Source: Brevundimonas naejangsanensis | Lineage (GTDB): Bacteria; Pseudomonadota; Alphaproteobacteria; Caulobacterales; Caulobacteraceae | NCBI RefSeq assembly: GCF_000635915.2 | Contig: NZ_CP015614.1 | Span: forward strand, 417,501-481,500 | DNA: 64,000 nt | Direction of reading: 5' to 3' | Shown here: positions 52,668 to 59,746 of the stretch, piece after piece | Layout of the letters: the number at the start of each line of letters is the position of its first letter | Numbering within the stretch: position 1 is the first letter of the stretch | Translations under genes and position numbers: made by a program | The notes under the pieces: generated by a model | What the model was told of the DNA's origin: nothing | What the model saw: only the letters and a program-made list of their open reading frames with translations | Databases searched by the model: none

Positions 52668-54120
52668 CGCCGCGACCCCCGTCATCCTGTGGTTTCGCCG
52701 CGACCTGAGGCTGGGCGATAATCCCGCCCTGGCCGCCGCGCTTGCCGCGAAACGGCCGATCCTTCCCGCTTATATTCTTGACAAGAGCGGGGAGGGGCGT
52801 GGTCCCGGCGGCGCCTCCCGGTGGTGGCTGGACAAATCCTTGCGCGCCCTCGACGCCGCGCTGCGCCAGCGCGGAGGGCGGCTCATCCTGCGGCGCGGCG
52901 ACAGCGAGGCTGAACTTCGCCGCCTGATTGACGAGACCGGCGCCGACCAGGTCTTCATGAACCGCCGGTTCGAGCCAGAGGCCTTCGTCCGCGACGCCGA
53001 CATCGCCCACGACCTGCAGGAAGCGGGCGTCGCCTGCCACGGTTTCAACGGCAGCCTGCTGACACGCCCGGGCGCTGTCCTGACCGGCGCGGGAAAGCCG
53101 TGCCGGGTGTTCACCCCCTTTATGAAGGCGCTGCTTCAGGCCGCGCCCGAGCGACCCTCGACGCCCGCGCCGGAAACCCTGGTCACGCCCGAAGGGCCGG
53201 CCGGCCAGGACATCGACGCCTGGGGGCTTCATCCCTGCGCGCCGGACTGGTCCCGAGGCTTTGACTGGACGCCCGGAGAGGCCGGCGCTGCCGCCGCCTT
53301 GGCGACTTTCATCGAGAGCGGTTTGGCGGACTACGCGGTCGGCCGTGACGTGCCGGGGCGCCGGGGCACGTCGCGTCTGTCGCCGCACCTGCACTGGGGC
53401 GAGATCAGCCCGCGCGGGGTGGTGCGGGCCGTCCGCGCGGCGGTCGCCGACGGCCGCGTGGCCCCCGCCCAGGCGGACAAGTTCATCGCCGAGATCGGTT
53501 GGCGCGAGTTCTCGGCCCATCTGTTGCATCAGTTTCCCTACATGGCCCAGCGCGCTTTTCGGCCCGAGTTCGACGCCATGCCCTGGCGGGCCGATCCCGA
53601 GGGGCTTCAGGCGTGGAAGCAGGGGCGCACCGGCTACCCGTTGGTCGATGCGGGGATGCGTGAGTTGTGGGCGACCGGCTGGATGCACAACCGCGTGCGG
53701 ATGGTGGTCGCCTCCTTCCTGGTCAAGCATCTGCTGATCGACTGGCGCGAGGGCGAGGCCTGGTTCTGGGACACCCTGGTGGACGCCGACCAGGCCAGCA
53801 ATGTGCAGAACTGGCAGTGGGTCGCAGGCTCTGGCGCCGACGCCGCGCCCTATTTCCGTATCTTCAACCCGGTGACCCAAGGCGAGAAGTTCGACCCTGC
53901 CGGGCGCTATGTGCGTCGTTGGGTTCCTGAGATCCGGGCACTGCCGGATCGCTGGCTGCACGCGCCCTGGTCGGCCCCCGCCGCTGTCCTGGCCGAGGCC
54001 GGGGTGAGGCTGGGCCGCACCTACCCGCGCCCGATCGTGGATCACGCGGCGGCGCGAGCGCGGGCGCTGGACGCCCTGAAATCGCTCGCCGCGCGACCCT
54101 TGGATGAAGAGCCGACATGA
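52657..54120 (+). CDS. phrB: Deoxyribodipyrimidine photolyase (FAD, class I)
   Basis: The 487-residue protein starts at TTG 52657. The N-terminal photolyase domain opens with VILWFRRDLRLGDNPAL (about 9-25). The C-terminal FAD domain has TGYPLVDAGMRELWATGWMHNRVRM (about 325-349) and the conserved ASNVQNWQWVAGSGADA with the tryptophans for electron transfer and DNA lesion contact. It repairs cyclobutane pyrimidine dimers with blue light. A photolyase under SigE/ChrR control is well known in phototrophic and related alphaproteobacteria. Confidence 0.94.
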   Translation: MAGDAATPVILWFRRDLRLGDNPALAAALAAKRPILPAYILDKSGEGRGPGGASRWWLDKSLRALDAALRQRGGRLILRRGDSEAELRRLIDETGADQVFMNRRFEPEAFVRDADIAHDLQEAGVACHGFNGSLLTRPGAVLTGAGKPCRVFTPFMKALLQAAPERPSTPAPETLVTPEGPAGQDIDAWGLHPCAPDWSRGFDWTPGEAGAAAALATFIESGLADYAVGRDVPGRRGTSRLSPHLHWGEISPRGVVRAVRAAVADGRVAPAQADKFIAEIGWREFSAHLLHQFPYMAQRAFRPEFDAMPWRADPEGLQAWKQGRTGYPLVDAGMRELWATGWMHNRVRMVVASFLVKHLLIDWREGEAWFWDTLVDADQASNVQNWQWVAGSGADAAPYFRIFNPVTQGEKFDPAGRYVRRWVPEIRALPDRWLHAPWSAPAAVLAEAGVRLGRTYPRPIVDHAAARARALDALKSLAARPLDEEPT

Positions 54121-54151
54121 TCCTTTTTGCCCACAAAGGCCTTATGACGCC

Positions 54152-55378
54152 ATGACTACGACCTTCTACGGCGGCCAGGACGAGAAGAGGGGGGCTTCGC
54201 CCGTTCTCGATCTGCTGCTGCGCCTGCTATCCTCGAACTGGACCTGGGGACGCCTGACGCTCGTCCTGCCGGACGGGACGAACCGACAACTGAGCGGTCG
54301 ATCCACGGGACACGCCGCAGTTCTGGTCATCCGCGACCCGCGCTTCGCCGCTCGGGTGTTGAGAGGCGGCGATATCGGCTTCGCCGAGGGCTATATGGCG
54401 GGCGAGTGGGACACCCCCGACCTCGCGGTCCTGCTGGAGACCCTGGTCAACAATTACGACCACATCCGCCGGCTGTTCGACGGAAATCCGCTGATGAACG
54501 CCGTAAACTGGGTCGGGCATAGGCTGAACCGCAACAGTCGACGCGGCTCGCAACGCAACATCCACGCCCACTACGATCTGGGCAACGCCTTCTACGCCGC
54601 CTGGCTGGATCCTTCGATGACCTATTCCTCGGCGCGGTTCGAGCGGCCCGACCAGCCGTTGCAGGAGGCGCAGCAGGCCAAATACGCCGCCCTGGCGCGC
54701 CTGATGGACCTCAAGCCCGGCCACCGCGTGCTGGAAATCGGCTGCGGCTGGGGCGGCTTCGCCGAGTTCGCAGCGCGCGAGGTCGGCGCCCTCGTCACCG
54801 GCGTGACGATCTCACGGGAACAGCATGACTACGCCCGCCGCCGCATGTTCGAGGCGGGGCTGGCCGAACGCGCGGACATTCGCCTGCTGGATTATCGCGA
54901 TGTGCAGGGACGCTTCGACCGCGTCGCGTCAATCGAGATGTTCGAGGCTGTAGGCCGGGAATACTGGCCGACCTATTTTCAGAAGATACACGACGTTCTT
55001 GAACCCGGCGGACGGGCGGGCCTGCAGGTCATCACCATTCAGAACAGCCTGTTCGAGGAATACGACGCGCGCACGGACTTCATCCAGAAATACGTCTTTC
55101 CGGGCGGCTCTCTTCCGTCCGAGGACCGGATGGCCCCGGTGATCGAGAAGGCAGGGCTGAAGCAGACGGCGGTCGATCGTTTCGGTCTCGATTACGCCGA
55201 CACTCTGGCCGAATGGACGCGCCGGTTCGACGCCGCCTGGACGGACATTCGGAGCAAAAGCGAGGCGTTCGATAGTCGTTTTCATCGTCTTTGGCGTTTC
55301 TACCTGGCCTATTGCGAGGCCGGGTTCCGTTCCGGTCGAACCGATGTCATCCAAATCGCCCTGGATCGGGCGGTCTGA
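54152..55378 (+). CDS. Cyclopropane-fatty-acyl-phospholipid synthase family methyltransferase
   Basis: From ATG 54152 the protein has 408 residues. HYDLGNAFYAAWLDPSMTYSSA (about 143-164) is the CFA signature, and LEIGCGWGGFAEFAA (about 194-208) binds S-adenosylmethionine. YRDVQGRFDRVASIEMFEAVG and the catalytic-type bicarbonate/Glu region follow. It transfers a methylene or methyl to an unsaturated phospholipid chain. In the SigE setting it may be a CfaA or a UfaM-type methyltransferase (furan fatty acid route); sequence alone here does not decide. It starts 31 bases after the photolyase. Confidence 0.92.
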   Translation: MTTTFYGGQDEKRGASPVLDLLLRLLSSNWTWGRLTLVLPDGTNRQLSGRSTGHAAVLVIRDPRFAARVLRGGDIGFAEGYMAGEWDTPDLAVLLETLVNNYDHIRRLFDGNPLMNAVNWVGHRLNRNSRRGSQRNIHAHYDLGNAFYAAWLDPSMTYSSARFERPDQPLQEAQQAKYAALARLMDLKPGHRVLEIGCGWGGFAEFAAREVGALVTGVTISREQHDYARRRMFEAGLAERADIRLLDYRDVQGRFDRVASIEMFEAVGREYWPTYFQKIHDVLEPGGRAGLQVITIQNSLFEEYDARTDFIQKYVFPGGSLPSEDRMAPVIEKAGLKQTAVDRFGLDYADTLAEWTRRFDAAWTDIRSKSEAFDSRFHRLWRFYLAYCEAGFRSGRTDVIQIALDRAV

Positions 55379-55402
55379 AATCTTTTGAGCGCGGAGCCAG
55401 CC

Positions 55403-55960
55403 ATGAACCTGAAACGAACCAGCCTCGTTGTTCTGTTCGCCGTCGGGACCGCCGCCCCCTTGTCGGCGTGCGCCACATTGCAGCGTGGTCCGGTCGGCAA
55501 CTCGGCCGTGCCCCAACCGGCTAAGGCGGTGGACCTGAACCGCTACGCAGGGCTGTGGTACGAGATCGGTCGCTACGAGAACGGCTTCGAACGCGGCTGC
55601 GAAGCGGTGACGGCGGAATACGGTCTGCGTGACGACGGCCTGGTCAGCGTGCTGAACACCTGTCGCCAGGGCGCTGTGGACGGACCCGTCAAGACGGCCG
55701 AGGGCAGGGCCAAGGTGACGCCCGGTTCCGACAACGCCAAGCTGAAGGTCTCGTTCTTCGGCCCCTTCTATCTGGGCGATTACTGGGTGCTGGATCGGGC
55801 GGACGATTATTCCTGGTCGATCGTCGGCGAACCCTCGGGTCGATACCTGTGGCTGCTGAGCCGTAATCCCCAGCCGGACCAAGCGACGCGATCCGCCATC
55901 ATGGAGCGGACGAAGGCGCTCGGGTATGATCTTTCCCTGGTCAGAGACGTTCGACACTAG
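55403..55960 (+). CDS. Lipocalin family protein (Blc-like lipoprotein)
   Basis: The 185-residue protein has a signal peptide with lipobox LSAC (Cys22). The lipocalin motif GLWYEIGRYENGFERGC is at about 47-63, with the family's YWVLDRADDYSWSIVGEPSGRYLWLLSR at the second and third conserved regions. Bacterial Blc binds lysophospholipids in the outer membrane, in keeping with lipid damage repair in this operon. It follows the CFA-type gene by 24 bases and is likely the last gene of the SigE operon. Confidence 0.92.
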   Translation: MNLKRTSLVVLFAVGTAAPLSACATLQRGPVGNSAVPQPAKAVDLNRYAGLWYEIGRYENGFERGCEAVTAEYGLRDDGLVSVLNTCRQGAVDGPVKTAEGRAKVTPGSDNAKLKVSFFGPFYLGDYWVLDRADDYSWSIVGEPSGRYLWLLSRNPQPDQATRSAIMERTKALGYDLSLVRDVRH

Positions 55961-55968
55961 GCCAGGCG

Positions 55969-55996
55969 CGATCCGACGACCCTTCTGCCGCGTAAT
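55969..55996 (+). promoter_or_regulatory. SigE-type promoter CGATCC-N16-CGTAAT before DUF3313 gene
   Basis: CGATCC (55969-55974) and CGTAAT (55991-55996) have the same 16-base spacer as the other three SigE-type sites and lie 23 bases before the start codon. Confidence 0.5.
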
Positions 55997-56018
55997 GGTC
56001 TAAAGCAGGAGAAGACGC

Positions 56019-56813
56019 ATGGATTTCAGGATTGCGCGGCTCGCCGTCGCAGCAGCGGGCCTGTCGGCCGCGCTGGGCGCTTGCGCGACCACCGAGGTCA
56101 AGCCGGGATCGGGCTTCCTGTCCTCCTACGAAGGACTTGAGCCTCGCACCGACGTGGTGAGGGCTTCGGTTCTGCAGCGTCGCGATGAAGCGTTGACCGC
56201 GACGGTCGACCGTGTCTGGGTCGCGCCGGCCGAGGTGTTCGGCGTTTCAGACCCGGTGCTTTCGCCGGAGGAGCGGCGGCTGGTCTTGACGGAGGTCGAT
56301 CGTCAGCTTTGCTATGAACTGAGCGAGCGATACCAAATCGCTGAACAGCCGGATCCAGGCGCCGGGACCGTGCGGGTCGGGGTGACGCATATCCGGCCAA
56401 CGCACCAGGCGGGTTCTGCGGCTGCAGCGGTTGCGAACTTCTTTATTCCAGGGCCGATCAAGGTCCGAGCGCCCGGCGGACTGGGCGGGCTAGGGGCCGA
56501 GGCCGAGCTGTTGACGCCGGACGGGCGGCAGGCCGCGGCGATTGTCTGGCGACGCGACGCCATGCTTGTGGGCACGGACAAGCCTTCCCTTTCTCGAGTC
56601 GGCGATGCGCACCAACTGGCCGAGCCCTTGGGCGACATGGTTGCTGACGCCCTGGCGCCGGAAAATCGCGAAGCACGCCCGGCGCCCACCCCTGATCCGT
56701 GTCGACGGTTCGGTCCGCGAATTCGGCCCGAAGGCTTCATCGCCGGCATAGCAACGGGCCTGTATCAGCCTGAGTGGAGCGGCGGACGCGCCGTACCGCC
56801 TGACTCGGACTGA
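56019..56813 (+). CDS. DUF3313 family lipoprotein
   Basis: The 264-residue protein has a signal peptide and lipobox (GACATTEVKPG, Cys near 22). GFLSSYEGLEP follows the anchor, as in DUF3313 proteins. The central domain is beta-rich, and a Pro-rich C-terminal tail ends VPPDSD. The family has no assigned function. An SD-like AGGAGAAG lies before the ATG. The SigE-type promoter upstream suggests it belongs to the same stress regulon. Confidence 0.85.
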   Translation: MDFRIARLAVAAAGLSAALGACATTEVKPGSGFLSSYEGLEPRTDVVRASVLQRRDEALTATVDRVWVAPAEVFGVSDPVLSPEERRLVLTEVDRQLCYELSERYQIAEQPDPGAGTVRVGVTHIRPTHQAGSAAAAVANFFIPGPIKVRAPGGLGGLGAEAELLTPDGRQAAAIVWRRDAMLVGTDKPSLSRVGDAHQLAEPLGDMVADALAPENREARPAPTPDPCRRFGPRIRPEGFIAGIATGLYQPEWSGGRAVPPDSD

Positions 56814-56898
56814 CGCCAAGGGCGAACGCCCAGGGGTCGGGCGCAGCTCTATGACGCCGCTCTCCGCTTGGCTTGTCGGAGGATGGCGAAAGACAAGA

Positions 56899-56928
56899 GG
56901 CCCGGCGTCGCCGCCGGGCCTCTGTTCA
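56899..56928. terminator. Terminator hairpin between DUF3313 and TraB/GumN genes
   Basis: AGAGGCCCGGCG and CGCCGGGCCTCT form a strong stem around a short TCGC loop between convergent genes. Confidence 0.75.
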
Positions 56929-56942
56929 GTCGGGGCGGGACC

Positions 56943-57914
56943 TTACAGCCGTTCGACCTTGAACCCCCGCGCCGTCAGCATGTCGATGACGCTGTCCTGA
57001 TCCATCAGGTGGGCGGCGCCGACGGCGACGAAGGCCGTGCCGGAACCCTGCATCATCGCTTCGATCTGCTTGGTCCAGTCGGCGTTGCGATCGATCAGGG
57101 CGGCGCGGTGGATGTCTTGGTGAATGTCGCGGGTGTTGATGCGGTTCAGGCGGCCCGCCTCGGCGGCGTCGCCCTTCAGCCAGGCGGCGACGGTGGCATC
57201 CAGATTGGCGACGATGCCGTCTGCATTGCGGACATAGTTGTTCAGATAGGCGACCTGCGCCTCTTCGCTCATGCCCGCGATCAGGCGCACCTGGACGTCG
57301 GCGGTTTCAAAGCCGTGCAGCGCCTTGCCCTGCGCCCTGGCGCGATCCATCAACGTCTTGTCGACGCCTGCTTCGGACCGATAGCCCGCGTTGGTCGGGC
57401 CCGACATGGAGATCATGAAGGCCGCCAACCAGGGGCGATAGGCGTCCAGCGCGGCGCCTGACGCGCCATTGGCCTGGGCGACCTTGTCGAAGGCGGCGAA
57501 CTCCTCGGTCGATAGGATCGACGACAGAGGGCGGGAGGGATCGACGCCATGCTGCTGAATAACCGGCATGACCACGGCCTGATCGTCCTGATCGGCGACC
57601 TCGACCCAAATGTCCGAGGCGCTGGCGAAGGCGGCGTCCACCTTGTCCGAGCCCCAGGCCGTGCCGGGACGCAGCACATGGACCGTGCCGAACAGATAGA
57701 CGGTGGAGTCCGCGTCCCTGACCACCCACAGCGGCGGGCCGGCGCCCTCGGCGCGAGGGATGGGCGCGGCGGCCGGAGCGGGCGCCGCCTGTTCAGCATG
57801 AGCGGCCCCGGGCGCGGCGGCGAGGGCGGCGGAGGCGGCCAGGGCGGCCAGCAGTCCGGCGGCGAAGCGCGAGACACAGTTGGCCGACTGGCCCATGCGG
57901 TGTGCGAGGGTCAT
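56943..57914 (-). CDS. TraB/GumN family protein
   Basis: The 323-residue protein has a signal peptide ending near GAAHAEQA (about 40). The TraB/GumN fold shows LWVVRDADSTVYLFGTVHVLRPG (about 60-82), with the GTxH motif, and a C-terminal AFVAVGAAHLMDQDSVIDML (about 296-315), the GAxH motif. These two His-containing motifs define the clan and suggest a metallopeptidase-like activity. It is a presumed periplasmic protein. A short gap separates it from the next upstream minus-strand gene. Confidence 0.92.
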   Translation of the reverse strand: MTLAHRMGQSANCVSRFAAGLLAALAASAALAAAPGAAHAEQAAPAPAAAPIPRAEGAGPPLWVVRDADSTVYLFGTVHVLRPGTAWGSDKVDAAFASASDIWVEVADQDDQAVVMPVIQQHGVDPSRPLSSILSTEEFAAFDKVAQANGASGAALDAYRPWLAAFMISMSGPTNAGYRSEAGVDKTLMDRARAQGKALHGFETADVQVRLIAGMSEEAQVAYLNNYVRNADGIVANLDATVAAWLKGDAAEAGRLNRINTRDIHQDIHRAALIDRNADWTKQIEAMMQGSGTAFVAVGAAHLMDQDSVIDMLTARGFKVERL

Positions 57915-57960
57915 TGCAAAGTCCTTGGATTTTAGGGGTTTGGATTAAGGTGAGGCCGGA

Positions 57961-58161
57961 TCAGGCGATGAAGATGGCTTCGATCGGCTGGCCGAAGAGG
58001 CGGGAAATGCGGAAGGCGAGGGGTAGGGAGGGGTCGTAGCGGCCCTTCTCCAGCGCCTGGATGGTCTGGCGCGAGACGCCCAGGCGCTCGGCCAGATCGG
58101 CCTGGGTCCAGTCGCGCTCGGCGCGGAAGACCTTCAGGCGATTGACGAAGGCGCTGGTCAT
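57961..58161 (-). CDS. Small XRE-family HTH regulator
   Basis: The ATG at 58161 overlaps the stop of the upstream membrane-protein gene (ATGA). The 66-residue protein is almost entirely an HTH_3 domain: RAERDWTQADLAERLGVSRQTIQALEKGRYDPS (about 13-45) followed by AFRISRLFGQPIEAIF. Such mini-regulators are often paired with a membrane protein of 2-4 helices, as here, and probably control their own operon. Confidence 0.92.
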   Translation of the reverse strand: MTSAFVNRLKVFRAERDWTQADLAERLGVSRQTIQALEKGRYDPSLPLAFRISRLFGQPIEAIFIA

Positions 58162-58622
58162 CGACGGGCGAACCACCAGCCGCACCAGGCGACGCCATAG
58201 CCCACCGCCTGGGCGGCGAAGGCGGCGGCGACGCCCAGGGCGATCAAGGCCGCATCGGTGTGCGGCACGGCGGCGGGCAGCAGGTTCACGCCTGCGAGGG
58301 CGGCGATGACGACGGCCGCGCCGCCGACGACGAAGCCCAGATTGCCGCCCCACCACCAGGCCCATTTGTGCGCCTCCTTGGCGGCCTCATCCAGGCCGCG
58401 CCACCAGTAGAGGGTGTGCAGGGCGGTGAAGACGGCCAGTCCGGCGGCCAGGACGACGACGCCGATCGACGGCGCGCGGCCCCAGGCGTCAGGCCAGAAG
58501 GGCGTGGCGGCGGTGGCGCTGACGCCCACCACGGTGAGGGCGCACAGAACGACGGTCAGGTCGTCCATCTTCTTCTTGTTACGGGCGGCGGCTGCGCCGG
58601 CGGCGGTGATCTCGGTATTCAT
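58158..58622 (-). CDS. Four-helix membrane protein paired with HTH regulator
   Basis: The 154-residue protein has about four hydrophobic helices, with a Trp-rich segment HKWAWWWGGNLG near 87-98 and a short C-terminal WWFARR. It resembles the uncharacterised membrane proteins that precede small XRE regulators in many bacteria. The ribosome site GGGGAG lies before the ATG. Function unknown. Confidence 0.8.
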   Translation of the reverse strand: MNTEITAAGAAAARNKKKMDDLTVVLCALTVVGVSATAATPFWPDAWGRAPSIGVVVLAAGLAVFTALHTLYWWRGLDEAAKEAHKWAWWWGGNLGFVVGGAAVVIAALAGVNLLPAAVPHTDAALIALGVAAAFAAQAVGYGVAWCGWWFARR

Positions 58623-58732
58623 GACAAGCTCCCCTGTCGTGTTGACAAGTGAGCTTTACCAACGAGGCCGCGTTTACGTCAAGCGCCTTTTACACAGAGA
58701 CAAGCAGATTTTCCGTTCTTTGGAATTCAGCC

Positions 58733-59521
58733 TTACAAATCAGGGATCCAGTCGGGCTTCTCGACCCGGACGGGGCGGCCCTCGACGGTCAGATCGCCGT
58801 CCATGCGGTCCAAGCGCATCAGGGCGATGGCGCGCCCCTCGGCGCCGGTCATGACTTCGCCCGCCCGCAAGTCCCCGTTCAGCACTTCGGCGCCGCGTTC
58901 AGGGGCGGGGCCGTCGAAGGCGATGGCCATCATGCGGTTCTTGATCGTGCCGCGCCGTTTCATGCGCGAGGTCGTTTCCTGACCGATGAAGCAGCCTTTG
59001 TGGAAGTCGATGCCGTTCAGCAGGTCGAAGTCCGCCTCGATCGGATAGGTCTTGTCCTGCAGCGTGTCGGCCGTGGGATCGGGCACGCCCAGTGTCAGGC
59101 GGTGCGCCTGCCAGTCGGCCTCGGTCGCGTCGGTCTCGCTCTGATCGCCCCAGCGGCGGCCGCCCAGCGCCGGCAGGCGGGGATCGTCGACAAAGCCGTC
59201 CGGCCTGTCGGCGCCCCAGGCGACGAAGACGGCGTCGGGAATGGCCATCACATCCACGCTGGAGCGCAGCCTGTACATCGACAGGCGCTGGAGCAGGGCG
59301 TCGCGCCGGTCGGCCGCCACATCCAGGATGACGCCGTCTTCCTCGCCCCAGATGAACAGGTCGAACATCAGCCGTCCCGGCGGCGACAGCAGAGCGCCGA
59401 AGCGCAACTCGCCGGGCTGCAGCGTCTCCACGTTCTGGGTGAGCAGATTATGCAAGAAGGGGCGGGCGTCGGGGCCGCTGATGCGGATCAGGGCGCGACT
59501 GTCGAGGCGGGCGATGGGCAT
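58733..59521 (-). CDS. ygfZ: Folate-binding protein YgfZ
   Basis: The 262-residue protein has the GcvT-like fold and the YgfZ signature KGCFIGQETTSR near residue 172, with the conserved redox Cys. YgfZ supports repair or assembly of certain iron-sulphur proteins in a folate-dependent way. The N-terminal RALIRISGPDARPFLHNLLTQNVE is typical. It is divergent from the pyruvate phosphate dikinase gene, with about 225 bases between start codons. Confidence 0.94.
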   Translation of the reverse strand: MPIARLDSRALIRISGPDARPFLHNLLTQNVETLQPGELRFGALLSPPGRLMFDLFIWGEEDGVILDVAADRRDALLQRLSMYRLRSSVDVMAIPDAVFVAWGADRPDGFVDDPRLPALGGRRWGDQSETDATEADWQAHRLTLGVPDPTADTLQDKTYPIEADFDLLNGIDFHKGCFIGQETTSRMKRRGTIKNRMMAIAFDGPAPERGAEVLNGDLRAGEVMTGAEGRAIALMRLDRMDGDLTVEGRPVRVEKPDWIPDL

Positions 59522-59746
59522 AAGGCCTAGATAGGCGGCCCGAGCCGCTTCCTCCAGTGCGTCACGCGGCGCCCCCGCCTTATCAGGCGAGACATCTGCT
59601 CACGGATTGTTGCGCCTGCAGCCTCGCCTTCGCAGGTGCAGCGCGCTAGTGAGGGCGTCCGTAAGGCGGGACTCAGAATATACCCGCACCCTTATACATA
59701 TGCGGGGCTGGCACCCGCAGTCAGACCACGGTTCAGGAACTGCGAA

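Noticed and set aside
57932-57955. TGATCC on the minus strand before the TraB/GumN gene as a possible SigE site
   Set aside because: No CGTA element occurs 16 bases downstream, and the TGATCC belongs to the end of the HTH gene.
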